From positions 1,922,001-1,986,000 of the forward strand of contig CBDANJ010000008.1 in the NCBI GenBank assembly GCA_965197545.1: a stretch of 64,000 nucleotides of DNA. Reading direction: 5' to 3'. Within the stretch, counting starts at the first letter, position 1. The number at the start of each line of letters is the position of its first letter. The notes beneath the pieces are model-generated. The model was given only the letters and a program-made list of their open reading frames with translations. It did not search any database and was not told the origin of the DNA. Positions 46,976-56,696 of this stretch are shown piece after piece. The stretch comes from CATOSP01 sp965197545 (GTDB lineage Bacteria > Chloroflexota > Dehalococcoidia > Lucifugimonadales > UBA3495). The translations under genes were made by a program, and so were the position numbers.

Positions 46976-47915
46976 CGAAGGAAGAATTACTCCAACTTCT
47001 GGCTGAAAGTCAGGCGCTCCTCAACCAGGCCGCGGCCATCGAGGGGCAAGAGCGGGCACGCAACAGCCGCTCCGAACTGGAAAGGGAGCTAGCCAAACTG
47101 TCAGACTCGGCAGCCATCGCCCACGAGCAGCGTCGAAACAACTGCGCGAGTTGAACATCATCATCCAGGACGCAAGACAGAGGGCGGAGCCGCTGTCGAG
47201 GGCGGACGCAGACAGAAGGGGGAGACAGGATGACAACCCGGTCTATGGGCAACCGAACGAAGCCGTGGACAACATGGCCGCAGCCCACCAGACGGCCCTC
47301 CGGGATACGGAAAGCAACCGGCAACGGATGGGGACCTTCAACATCACACTGTTTGGCCGGACCATGTCCGGGAAGTCCACCTTGACGGAGGTCCTTACCA
47401 ACGGTGAGGGCAAGTCCATTGGGAGGGGCGCGCAGCGGACCACTCAGGACGTCCGGGAGCACCACTGGAACGGCATGAAGGTCACCGGCGTACCCGGGTT
47501 CGCCGCTTTCGGCGGGAACGTTGACGAGGATGCGGCATACGGCGCCGCAAATCAAGCCGGCCTCATCCTCTTCCTCATCACGTCGGCGGCGGCAATAGCC
47601 CTTGACGCCGGCGCCCGGATCAAGTCCGATCTCGACCAGCGGAAGGCAGACAACCAGTGCATCCAGTACCGCCAGAACATAAGGGCGGAATGTGCGGACA
47701 TAGCCAGGCAGATGGAGAACGAGGTCCAGGCTATTACTGAGGCGTACATCAGGGAAGTCCTCACGGAGCCGATGGAGAGGATGCAGGAATATGCGGACCA
47801 GATGAACGACGAGAGAAGGAAACAGAAGGACCACATGCAGCGGCCTTTAGAAGTGAACTGGAAGGCGCGGGCACTGACCGCGGAGATACACGCCGGGGAA
47901 CAAGCAACAGGATGA
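46972..47915 (+). pseudogene. Dynamin-like/Era-type GTPase, frameshifted and internally deleted
   Basis: MTKEELLQLLAESQALLNQA begins a coiled-coil N-terminus; near 47136 one A of an AAAA run is missing, and LNIIIQDARQRAEPLSRADA continues in the next frame. G1 is LFGRTMSGKSTLTEVLTNGE; the switch region GRGAQRTTQDVREHHWNGMK V and G3-like TGVPGFAAFGG follow (D-x-P-G is expected; here G-V-P-G). G4 (N/T-K-x-D) is absent: after LILFLITSAA the sequence jumps to a helical tail (IALDAGARIKSDLDQRKADN), so part of the G domain has been deleted. Such GTPases remodel membranes. The gene cannot work as such. Confidence 0.6.
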
Positions 47916-48985
47916 ACCGTATCCGGTCAAACAACCAGCGGAGACAGGACCCGCCGGTCCCTATCCCTTCCGCGACCAGGCAGCCCTCCGCCGGACCACT
48001 ATCGTCAGATTCCGGCTCCTACCCTTCGGAGTTCGCCTGGCAACCCGACCCTGGGCGCAGACCCCCACATATCCTGCTGCGGTGGACACCGGACACCCCA
48101 GCATCATCGTGATCGAGTCTGCCCGGCAACCCTGACGCCCGCGGTGTGCTGGCTTCCATCCCGCCCGGGGCCGTCCCCACCGATTAACCGTCCTCGGTTT
48201 CCTCACCGTTGACCATCGGCCTTGCGAGGGCCAGCATCGGGTCGTCGCCATCGTCCCTGATGACGGCTAGGCTGTCCTTGGGCAGCTTTCCCTCCACCGC
48301 CGGGGAGCTTTGCAGCTTCTTGGCCACCAGCGTCAGAATGTCGGCCCGCATGGTGTTCCATCAGGCCACAAACACCACCTGCACCGGCCTCCTATGCCTC
48401 ATGCTCTAGAGTTACCGGGGCGCTTGCTGCAAGGTGTACACGGAGCGGGCCCGTGTCAACCCCGGAACCTTCCCGGGAAGTCCACCCAGGCCCAATTGGG
48501 TCCGCACCAGACCGGCATGTCCATCCCATTGATTGACCCCATCGGCAGCCCATGCCCCGCAGACCGGTCACATGATCGCAACCACGCACATCCGCATGGG
48601 GCTGGTGAACAATGTCGGTAAGCCAACGCTCCCAGCATGGGTCTCTCCATCGGGGTCACATCGACATGGACCCAGCAGTCTGGTCCTCCCGCCCAAGGTC
48701 CGGAGACTCCCGCATGGGTCGACGGGGGCTATGGGTGCGGTGCGAGACCGGCACAAACCCAAGTGCGAATCTCCGGACATCCACCGGAACAGGCAGGTCC
48801 ATTCCACGCTGGGAACCCCAGGCGTTCTGCCTTCCGACCGGCACCCGTGAGGCGACCACCGTCCCAGTTGCTGGAAACGAGACCGGTCCCCGGGCGTCGC
48901 CGACCTCATTCGATCGAAATGTTAAAACGCGAGACGCGTTGCAGGGTCCACAATTTCCATAACCATATATGGAGGTGGATCACTC
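47916..48985. other. Gene-poor stretch
   Basis: About 1070 bp. Apart from the small minus-strand ORF at 48184-48351 nothing is supported. Several GC-driven open frames overlap one another without family features. A GTCGACGG-rich patch near 48720 shows no hairpin of note. Confidence 0.35.
48184..48351 (-). CDS. Possible small acidic protein (55 aa)
   Basis: ATG 48351 gives MRADILTLVAKKLQSSPAVE GKLPKDSLAVIRDDGDDPML and a short tail ending ETEDG. Amphipathic helix followed by an acidic end, like an antitoxin or a small regulator. No partner gene is adjacent. The family is unknown. Confidence 0.35.
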   Translation of the reverse strand: MRADILTLVAKKLQSSPAVEGKLPKDSLAVIRDDGDDPMLALARPMVNGEETEDG

Positions 48986-50350
48986 ATGGACTTCCTTATA
49001 GCCGGCTGTCCCTATCCGATCAGTCCCTTAGCTCACATGTTCCCCCCACTGAGCCCGGCGGAATACTCCCGCCTGCTGGCCAGCATCATTGCGCACGGGC
49101 TCATACATCCGATAGTCGTCTGGCGGGGGGAAATCATCGATGGGTTGCATCGGTTGAGGGCGTGCCTGGAGGCCGGCGTAGATCCCAGGTATGACGTCCT
49201 CGACGATGCCGAAGACCCGTTTGAGTACCTTGCGGGCGTGAACATCCCGCACCGGGACATGACGCAAAACGACAAGGCCCGGCTGGCCTACGACATGTCC
49301 CAATACTCCAAGCCCGGGAGGCCGCGGGCAACTGACGAAAACTACGCACATTTGCGGAATTTGACCTAGGAAGAGGCCGCGAAATTGATTGGAGTCTCCA
49401 CGAGGCTCGTCTCCGACGTCAGCCGAGTGCTGTCGGAGGACGGCCCGGCCGTGCCCGCGCTGCGGGAGGCGGTGACACAGTGGCGGATCAGGTACAGCGC
49501 GGCGTCCAGGCACGTGGACCGGCCTCCGGAGGTACAGAACAAGGCCGTGGACCTGGTGTTCAGGGGAGAGGCCAAGACCATAAAACGCGCGGTCGAGCGG
49601 GTCGAGCGGGAGATCGCCCTGGCCGAGGAGGCGGCGGCCCTGGCGGACATCTTGGGACGGCCGCTGGACGAGACCATTACCCTGCACACCTCCAAGGTAT
49701 CGGACCTGAACGGTCTGGTGACAGCCGGCAGCGTGGACGCCGTCGTCAGCCACCCGCCCCTTACGGAAGAGGCGCTGCCATTGCTGTCCGGCCTGGCGAG
49801 CTTCGCCGCCCATGCCCTCAAACCAAGCGGGGTGATGGTGGTGGTTGGCAATGGGCTGATTTTGCCGCGGATGCTGGAGCAGTTGGCGCACCCGGACCTG
49901 GAGTGGCTGGCGGAGTTCGACCTCGTGCTGCAGGGACCGCCAGAATCATCTGGACGCCCGCACCGCATCGCTCTCCACAGGCGGCCCCTGCTCGTATACG
50001 GGAAGGAAGGCTTTCGTGTCGAGGGCTTGGATGACCTCATCGAGGCGCCTCCGGCAGACGAGCTTCCGCCGGGCCTCCGCTGGAACGAGGCCGCCATCGG
50101 CATGGTGGTCGAACGGTTCTGCAGGCCCGGGCAGACGGTGTGCGACCCCGTCATGCGGGACCGTGCCGGGACAGCGCTGGCCGCCAGAGATCTGGGCTGC
50201 ATCTTCTTCGGCGCCAGCGAGACGCAGTCCTCGATTGACCGTATCCGGGTCCGGCTGGCCCGTGCCGAGGACAAGCGCGGGGACCACCTGGCCAATGACG
50301 CGGGCGCAGAGGGACAGGCTGTCCCGGCAACGGCGCCCGCGAGCGTCTGA
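48986..50350 (+). pseudogene. ParB-like nuclease/DNA methylase fusion with an in-frame TAG
   Basis: MDFLIAGCPYPISPLAHMFP begins a ParB/Srx N-terminal domain: LASIIAHGLIHPIVVWRGEI IDGLHRL (the G-L-x-x-P-I/V ... D-G-x-x-R motif). A TAG at 49367-49369 follows RNLT, and the same frame continues EEAAKLIGVSTRLVSDVSRV (an HTH). CAG-to-TAG is the likely change. The second half is a methylase with VCDPVMRDRAGTALAARDLG (motif I region, normally DPF-G-GT) and AVVSHPPLTEEALPLL where N/D-PPY is expected. With HPPL the catalytic motif is degenerate, so methyl transfer is doubtful even without the stop. Confidence 0.68.
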
Positions 50351-50607
50351 TGAGTCTGTCCTCAGTCGAAACACGTCTCGGGGCAGCCGGGACAAGGAGG
50401 CCATAGTATTCTCAGCCCGCATGATGGTCCCGAAATGAGAAGCCGGTCCCCGACCGCCCCTTCACGACAACACGCTCTTCCGGGGTTTCGGCGGGACCAT
50501 CGCTCCCTGGGCGCCGCGCCGCGTACACCACCCGAAGAGAGTTGCCGGAGCCTGCGGCATCCTGGGCGCACCATGCCGCCCTTGGGAGAAGGTATTCGGG
50601 CTCCCGG

Positions 50608-50633
50608 AAAATTCCGCAAATTTGCGGAATTTT
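50608..50633. repeat. Perfect 26-bp palindrome
   Basis: AAAATTCCGCAAA (50608-50620) is followed immediately by its exact inverse TTTGCGGAATTTT (50621-50633). It is AT-rich at the ends in a GC-rich region, so it is a plausible protein binding site. TTTGCGGAATTT also occurs inside the ParB-methylase gene at 49351-49362. Confidence 0.7.
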
Positions 50634-51133
50634 AGGCCGGGTCAGGCAGACCCGGGGCATCATCCTGTAGCCAGGGTCAGTCGTATCCAGCCTGCACGGG
50701 AACGTCACGTGGCCACCGGGTTGGCGGCGACCACGGCCGGCGCAATCGGGCCAACACCGGCCGGGCGTTCGGTCTGCACACTGTCCGCTGGACGACCCGT
50801 ATTGCACGAGAAGCAATCGGCCTGCTCCGCGCTCCGTCTGGGCCGGCTGCCGGGAACCCCGGCGGCCATGAGGCAACCGGTGAGGCTACATCGCCCTCGG
50901 GGCAACCCTCCGTTTCAGGTGGCCGGGTATGTCCGCCGCAGAAGATGCAATGGCCACCAGGTTGAAGATCGTCCAACCCTGGGAACGAAGCCGCCGGAAC
51001 GGCAACGTTGCCGTTCCGGCGGGGCTCACCGCGTCACCCAACCTTACTGACGTGGATATTCATGGCTTTTGGAAGGACCATGCGGAAATCAGCTATGGAC
51101 CAATGACCATTTCCTGCGATGGAAAATTGGACG

Positions 51134-51293
51134 ACAGGGCCTTTTCATTTTCAGAAAGGTGTTCCCTCTCCCAGAGGGAGAGGGACAGGGGGTTTCCACG
51201 CAAACTGACTTGCCGCAGCTACTACCATTGCAGGGAGAGTTGTCCCTCACCTCAGCCCTCTCCCCACGGGAGAGGGAGAATGAAAAGGCCCTG
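51134..51293. mobile_element. MITE family E (160 bp)
   Basis: CAGGGCCTTTTCATT (51134) is inverted at the other end as AATGAAAAGGCCCTG (to 51293). Inside are two smaller hairpins of the common form CCCTCTCCC...GGGAGAGGG. No gene. Confidence 0.7.
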
Positions 51294-51442
51294 AATTGGC
51301 CGACGGGGCATATTGACACGGGGCCGCGCGGACGAGTACGATTAACGGTGACCAACATAGAGTGGCCCGGCGGTGCTAAGAACACCCCGAGCCATGGCGC
51401 CACCTGAAGGAACAGGTGATGCGGTAGCATTGTACTACACGC

Positions 51443-51469
51443 AGACCCGCTCCCGTCAGGGGCGGGTCT
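51443..51469. terminator. Intrinsic terminator
   Basis: AGACCCGC (51443-51450) pairs with GCGGGTCT (51462-51469) and is followed by TTTTGTTTG, a classical plus-strand terminator shape. No gene ends close upstream, so its present client is unclear. Confidence 0.6.
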
Positions 51470-51484
51470 TTTGTTTGCACAGAA

Positions 51485-51510
51485 GCCCCCGCCCCTCAAG
51501 GGGCGGGGGC
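51485..51510. repeat. GC hairpin
   Basis: GCCCCCGCCCC, loop TCAA, GGGGCGGGGGC: a perfect 11-bp stem 15 bp after the terminator. It may be a REP-type palindrome. Confidence 0.55.
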
Positions 51511-51600
51511 GCTCCACCGGACGGTGGGGTGTCAGTGGCCCCTTCAGGTACGGCGCATGGAAATCCAACGCTATACGACCTGGAGGTGCCCCCATGGACC

Positions 51601-51752
51601 CTAAACTAAACCCAAGGTGAAATGTACATATCGCTAGACCGCACTGTCGGGGCCTACCCGGTTGGGCCTAAAGGTGATATGAGGTGGCGTGGAGTCCTTT
51701 CGGTCGTCGTCAAGACCCCCGAAATGCACATCCCACCTTGGTATTGGTTTAG
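51601..51752. mobile_element. MITE family A, copy 3 (152 bp), inverted
   Basis: Starts CTAAACTAAACCCAAGGTG and ends with the inverse CACCTTGGTATTGGTTTAG. Compared in reverse with copy 1 (8312-8463), the interiors align without gaps along most of their length. It supplies the start codon and first 43 codons of the ORF at 51622. Confidence 0.85.
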
Positions 51753-52512
51753 GACACTCATCGACCTCAATCGCCCACCCGCCGGCCATCCGGAGCAGTG
51801 GGACCACGGCTGCAAGAGCGGTCCAATCGAGGTTGTGTTCCGAAACTACAAGAGCCGCCTGCTCCAGCTTTACGAAGAAGCACGGACAGACGGACTGGTA
51901 TCCCTCGGAGCAGTTGCCTGGCTGACCGACTTCGAAATCCTCGACGCCATGACTAAGGTGCCCACCAGCGTGGTGGTGCAAAAAGAAGATTTTCTGAGAC
52001 CGGATGAGGCAATCGGCAGCGGGCGGGACCGCTGGCGGGACATTCTACGGGAACACTACCTGGCCGTCGAGGGGTCGGACATCCACCAGCCCGAATTCTG
52101 CCGCCAGCATTTTCCCCACCCCCTTGGCGACATGAACCTCACGGGAGACCAGACCATCTCCGGAATCCGGTGCTTTGGCGTCAGGAACGAGAGACGAGTT
52201 GGCGGACGCGGTCCCCGGCCCCTGATGCACAACAAGTTCATACTCTTCGCCAAGTTGAGCTTCTCGCCTGCTCCCGGTCACGCGGGCGAGGATGACCCGC
52301 TGCTGGCGCCGAACTGGGACCCCAGGATCGTGTGGACGGGTTCCTGCAACTTGACCCGTCTCACTCCCCGTTCCCGGGAGAACGCCCTCATCATCAGGGA
52401 TGCGATCATCGGGGAGGGCTACCTGCGGGAGTGGGTCGAGATAATGGCCATGAGCGAGCCGCTGGACTGGGACTCGCAATGGGTCGATCCCGAGTGGCGC
52501 CTCGGCTCCTGA
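51622..52512 (+). CDS. PLD-like nuclease, N-terminus replaced by a MITE
   Basis: The open frame starts at ATG 51622 inside MITE A; codons 1-43 (to WYWFR) are MITE sequence. The conserved part starts with GPIEVVFRNYKSRLLQLYEE, then DGLVSLGAVAWLTDFEILDA and LMHNKFILFAKLSFSP, with the H-x-K core of the phospholipase D superfamily, and DPRIVWTGSCNLTRLTPRSR, the S/N-x-x-x ... E part of the motif. PLD-type nucleases dimerise through the HKD site. The true start may have lain before the insertion site, so the protein is 5'-truncated or chimeric. Whether it is still made depends on a promoter in the MITE. Confidence 0.65.
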   Translation: MYISLDRTVGAYPVGPKGDMRWRGVLSVVVKTPEMHIPPWYWFRTLIDLNRPPAGHPEQWDHGCKSGPIEVVFRNYKSRLLQLYEEARTDGLVSLGAVAWLTDFEILDAMTKVPTSVVVQKEDFLRPDEAIGSGRDRWRDILREHYLAVEGSDIHQPEFCRQHFPHPLGDMNLTGDQTISGIRCFGVRNERRVGGRGPRPLMHNKFILFAKLSFSPAPGHAGEDDPLLAPNWDPRIVWTGSCNLTRLTPRSRENALIIRDAIIGEGYLREWVEIMAMSEPLDWDSQWVDPEWRLGS

Positions 52513-52609
52513 CGCTGCGGCGGCACGAGCGGCGCCCGCAGGCGTGGCGAGTCCCGCCTGCGGGTGTGCCAACCCCGAGATGCCAACACCCGATCCCGGG
52601 AGGTGCGGT

Positions 52610-53268
52610 ATGGCAAGGTTGCGCAGGGACGGCCCCTACTTCTGGGTCACATGGCTCACCAAACTGCTGGCCGGGGAGAACTCGTGCGAATGGGCGACCT
52701 GGTTCCGGGCCCGCCACGAGAGCGGCAGTTGGGAGCAGGTCCCCGGGGACTTCGACCGGGCAGGGTGGCAGATGGCCCACACGGCGATGGTCAACGAGGC
52801 CCGGGAAAGCTGGGAGGCGCTGAGCTGCGAGGTGTTCACCGAGAGGCAGAACGGCTTCTCCCTCAGGGGCGACGCCGGCACCCTAGGCGGCAGGCCGGAC
52901 CTGATCGCCCGGCGGGGAGACTCCGGCACGGTCATCGACGTGAAGACCGGGAAGCCGGGCCCGTCCCACATCGTCCAGGTCATGGTGTACATGTACGCCG
53001 TGCCCTGGGCCATGGGACGGCACCGGGGCGTTGTCTTCAACGGCCACAGGTGGTCTACGCGGACCACGTCGTGGACGTGCCAGCCTCCGCCGTCGACGAC
53101 CAGTTCGTCGCAAGGTTGTCCCAGTTGATCGGGAGGCTGGCGTCAGACGCGCCGGCCAGGAGGGTGCCCAGCCCCGGCGAGTGCCGGTTCTGCCCCATCA
53201 CGGCCGCCGACTGCCCCGACCGGGAGGACGATGGCGAGGTCGAGGAAGGTGTGACCTCGAACTTCTGA
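52610..53268 (+). pseudogene. PD-(D/E)XK nuclease (RecB/Cas4-like), frameshifted
   Basis: ATG 52610 gives MARLRRDGPYFWVTWLTKLL AGENSCEW. GGRPDLIARRGDSGTVIDVK TGKPGPSHIVQVMVYMYAV contains the D ... D-x-K and Q-x-x-x-Y of RecB-type nucleases. Near 53048 the frame shifts by one missing base, and QVVYADHVVDVPASAVDDQF continues, ending with GECRFCPITAADCPDR, a cysteine cluster like the Fe-S clamp of Cas4/AddB-type nucleases. One base repairs it. It follows the PLD-like gene by about 100 bp on the same strand. Confidence 0.7.
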
Positions 53269-53602
53269 GAGTACCGGCGCGGCAGGGGCCGGTATTCCTG
53301 CGCCCGCACGGTGACAGAATGCCGGCAAACGGGGATACGGGAAGACGGAAGATGGCGGTGGAACGGGCGCCGGGAGGACGCGAAAGCCAACCCGCAGACG
53401 GGGAAGAGGCAGGCCGGGGGCGACAGGAAAAATGGATGTCCCGGGCGACCGTGGCGACAGCGTTCCCCGTCGGAGCCCTCGCCGCAGCCGGCCGGGACCG
53501 GTAAAATCCTGCCGCCATCCACTGTTCCTAACATCCGGTCAGCCCTTGCCAAATCCAGTCCCCATAGCCCACACTCAACCCCACACAGCACCGGACAACG
53601 CC
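53269..53602. other. Intergenic before the SNF2 gene
   Basis: About 330 bp. An ATG at 53320 could start a 61-codon Arg/Gly-rich frame, but nothing supports it as a gene. The SNF2 promoter probably lies here. Confidence 0.35.
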
Positions 53603-56600
53603 ATGCTCATCCTGCACGCCGCTCAAGTTAATGGAGACCTAGTCCTCTGGGGCGAGGACTCCGGGCCACACCCTGCGCCGCCCGCCCGCCAGACGGCTGG
53701 AGAACACCCCTACTGCGCCCAAGCCCGGCTCCTGGCCGAAGCGGCCGGTCTCGAAACTGGCGACGACAGCTTTGCCGGCGCAATCGCCTGGCTGCCCAGC
53801 CGGGGCGACGCGCCCGTGCCGTCCAGCCCGATTGCCGGTCCCATGCCCAGGTCCCGAGCCAAGCCGCGCACCAGGCCATGGACCGTAGCAGCACTCCGGC
53901 TGATGCCGGATCAGGCCGTCCCGCTGCTGCAGACGTGCCACCAGCGGCGCATCCTGAAACCGGGCGTCGCCATCGGAACAGACCTGGCCTACTGGACCTA
54001 CGCCCTGCAGCTGGCAGCCTCCCTGACGGTCCGGCAACAATTCCTGCCCAGCCTGTCCCAACGGGGCGACCAGACCTTGGCGGCGTGGATTCCGGTGTTC
54101 ATCGGAGAGGACGCGCACCGGCTGGCCGAGCTGGCCGGACTGATGCCGGCGCCGGCCCGGGCGCTCACCGGCACAGAGGCGACCGAACCGCCGGCCACCC
54201 CGGCCCAAGCCGTCCTCCGGGAGTTCATAACAGCCCAGGTCGACCACCTGGCACGGACCGGCACGGATACCGAAAACCCGGCGCAACCAGAGTTCGACTC
54301 CGCCCACGACGCTTGGCTGTCCGCCCTGGGCCAGGCCAACCCGGCGGTCCTGGGCAACCCGGCACAGCTCCAGCAACTCCGCCGCCAGGTCGCCGAATGG
54401 CAAAGGCCCCTGGCCATCGCCGCCAACTCTCCATACCGGCTCTGCCTCAGGCTGGAGGAGCCCCCGGAACCCAGCCCAAGCGACGAGAAGACCATCGCCC
54501 GGCAGGACGACTGGTACCTGCGCTACCTGCTCCAGCCCCACAACGACCAGAGCCTCCTGCTCCCCGCCGAGGCCGTGTGGAAAAATCGGGTCAATGGACC
54601 CCACCCGGACTTCAACCCCGCCGAGTTCCTGTTGAGTTCCCTGGCCCAGGCCGGCTCGGTGTGCCCGCCCATCACCGACAGCCTGAAGCGCAAGCAACCC
54701 GCCGGGTACCGGTTGAACACCGAGGAGGCCTACGGGTTCCTGGAAAGCCAGGCCGCCGCGCTGCAACAGGCTGGGTTCGGCGTGCTGCTGCCCGCCTGGT
54801 GGACCCGGCAGGGCGCCAGGACCAGGCCCGGCATCCACGCCAGGGCCAGGGCCCAGGCGATGCAGGGCGGCTCCGGCATGACCATGACCTCCCTGATCGA
54901 CCTCGATGTCGAGATGGCCCTGGGTGACGACCCCATATCGGTGCAGGAACTGGAGGAACTGGCCGAGCTGAAGGTGCCGTTGGTACGGTTCCGGGGCCAG
55001 TGGGTGGAGATCAACGCCGACGAAATCCGGGCCGCCGCTGATTTCTGGCGCAACCGCAAGCAGATCAGCCTGCGGGAAGTCGTGCAGATCGGGCTGGGCG
55101 CCGACCAGCGGGCCCAGGACGACAACGTCTCCCTGGCGGCCGGCGACTGGCTCCGAGAGCTCCTGGAACGCCTGCAGCAGAAGGGCCGGATTGAGCGGAT
55201 GGACGCCCCCGAGGACTTCGCCGGCCAGCTCCGGCCCTACCAGCAGCTGGGCTACTCGTGGCTGGCTTTCCTCAGGGAATGGGGGCTGGGAGCCTGCCTG
55301 GCCGACGACATGGGCCTGGGCAAGACCGTCCAGACCCTGGCCGCCCTGCAGCAGGACCGCCAGCAGGGCAACGGCCGGCCCAACCTGCTGGTCTGCCCAA
55401 CATCCGTGATCAACACCTGGCAGCGGGAGGCTGCCAGGTTCACGCCGGACCTGCCCGTGCTGCTGCACCACGGCCCGAACCGCCATCGCGGAGCTGCCTT
55501 CCGTAGCCAGGCTGACGGCCAGCATCTGGTCGTCACCAGCTACGGTACCATGCACCGGGACCGGGACCTGCTCGGCACCGTACCCTGGCGGGCGGCCATC
55601 CTGGATGAGGCCCAGAACATCAAGAACCCGGCGTCCCAGCAGGCCCGGACCGCCCAGGGACTCCGGGCCGATTACCGGATAGCCCTCACCGGCACGCCGG
55701 TGGAGAACCATGTCGGCGACCTCTGGTCCATCATGCAGTTCCTGAACCCCGGCCTCCTGGGTTCCCAAGCCGAGTTCAAGCGCAACTACTTCCAGCCCAT
55801 CCAGAGCGACCGGGACGGAGCAGCGGCGGCTCGCCTCCAGAAAGCCACCGGGCCCTTCATCCTGCGCCGACTCAAGACCGACCGGTCCATCATCCACGAC
55901 CTGCCCGACAAGAGCGAGACCAAGCAGTACTGCAACCTGACCAGGGAGCAGGCAACGCTCTACCAAGCCGTGTTGCGTGAGGCGGAGACCCGGCTGGAAT
56001 CCGCCGAGGGCATGAAGCGCCGGGGTTCCATCCTGGAAACCCTGACCAAGCTCAAGCAGGCCTGCAACCACCCACGCCAGTTGCTGGGTGACAACTCCGC
56101 CATCACCGGACGCTCCGGCAAGCTGGCCCGCCTGCAGGAGATCCTCGATGAGGTATTGCCCGGCGGGGACCGGGTGCTGCTGTTCAGCCAGTTCGCCGAG
56201 ATGGGAGCCATCCTGCAACAACACGTGCAGGAGACCTACGGCCTCGAAACCCCGTTCCTCCACGGCGGCGTAACCCGGAAACGGCGGGACGTGATGGTGC
56301 AACGCTTTCAGGACGACCCCGACGGCCCGCAGGTGTTCGTCCTGTCCCTCAAGGCCGGGGGCTCCGGCCTCAACCTGCCCCGGGCCAACCACGTGATCCA
56401 CTACGACCGGTGGTGGAACCCCGCCGTGGAGAACCAGGCCACCGACCGGGCCTTCCGCATCGGCCAGACCAGGGATGTCCACGTCCACAAGCTGATCTGC
56501 GCCGGTACCCTCGAGGACCGCATCGACCTCATGATCGAAATCAAGCAGGAGACCGCCGGCCAGGTGGTGGGATCCACATCCGAGCGGTGGCTCACCGAGC

Positions 56601-56656
56601 TCTCCAACGCTGAACTCCGGGACGTGCTGGCCCTCAGCGCGACCCCGGAGGACTGA
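53603..56656 (+). CDS. SNF2-family helicase (HepA/SSO1653-like)
   Basis: ATG 53603 (MLILHAAQVNGDLVLWGEDS) is preferred; the frame is open earlier (to 53432) but without homology. 1017 residues. The N-terminal 480 are the SNF2_N-associated accessory region that ends with PISVQELEELAELKVPLVRF RGQWVEI. The motor follows: motif I ADDMGLGKT (about residue 568), Ia LLVCPTSVINTW, II AILDEAQNIKNP (about 668), III ALTGTPVENHVGDLWSIM, then helicase C with LLFSQFAEMGAILQ, SLKAGGSGLNLPRANHVIHY and motif VI ATDRAFRIGQTRDVHVH. It uses ATP to move proteins along DNA. Intact. The SWIM protein gene follows by 40 bp; the two always occur together in related loci as I know them. Confidence 0.92.
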   Translation: MLILHAAQVNGDLVLWGEDSGPHPAPPARQTAGEHPYCAQARLLAEAAGLETGDDSFAGAIAWLPSRGDAPVPSSPIAGPMPRSRAKPRTRPWTVAALRLMPDQAVPLLQTCHQRRILKPGVAIGTDLAYWTYALQLAASLTVRQQFLPSLSQRGDQTLAAWIPVFIGEDAHRLAELAGLMPAPARALTGTEATEPPATPAQAVLREFITAQVDHLARTGTDTENPAQPEFDSAHDAWLSALGQANPAVLGNPAQLQQLRRQVAEWQRPLAIAANSPYRLCLRLEEPPEPSPSDEKTIARQDDWYLRYLLQPHNDQSLLLPAEAVWKNRVNGPHPDFNPAEFLLSSLAQAGSVCPPITDSLKRKQPAGYRLNTEEAYGFLESQAAALQQAGFGVLLPAWWTRQGARTRPGIHARARAQAMQGGSGMTMTSLIDLDVEMALGDDPISVQELEELAELKVPLVRFRGQWVEINADEIRAAADFWRNRKQISLREVVQIGLGADQRAQDDNVSLAAGDWLRELLERLQQKGRIERMDAPEDFAGQLRPYQQLGYSWLAFLREWGLGACLADDMGLGKTVQTLAALQQDRQQGNGRPNLLVCPTSVINTWQREAARFTPDLPVLLHHGPNRHRGAAFRSQADGQHLVVTSYGTMHRDRDLLGTVPWRAAILDEAQNIKNPASQQARTAQGLRADYRIALTGTPVENHVGDLWSIMQFLNPGLLGSQAEFKRNYFQPIQSDRDGAAAARLQKATGPFILRRLKTDRSIIHDLPDKSETKQYCNLTREQATLYQAVLREAETRLESAEGMKRRGSILETLTKLKQACNHPRQLLGDNSAITGRSGKLARLQEILDEVLPGGDRVLLFSQFAEMGAILQQHVQETYGLETPFLHGGVTRKRRDVMVQRFQDDPDGPQVFVLSLKAGGSGLNLPRANHVIHYDRWWNPAVENQATDRAFRIGQTRDVHVHKLICAGTLEDRIDLMIEIKQETAGQVVGSTSERWLTELSNAELRDVLALSATPED

Positions 56657-56696
56657 TGGAGGGCAACCCAAGCTCCTCTCCGACGCAGGAACGACG

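Larger units (their letters stand above)
50351..51600. other. Gene-poor stretch with palindromes, a MITE and two hairpins
   Basis: No gene is supported over 1.25 kb. It holds the 26-bp palindrome at 50608, MITE E at 51134-51293 and the hairpins at 51443 and 51485, listed separately. Confidence 0.45.

Noticed and set aside
52610..53268. Cas4 protein
   Set aside because: It has a nuclease core and a Cys cluster but no CRISPR context, and RecB-type nucleases share these features.
53639..56671. 1010-codon open frame on the minus strand opposite the SNF2 gene
   Set aside because: It is the GC-rich antisense shadow of a helicase with clear motifs.
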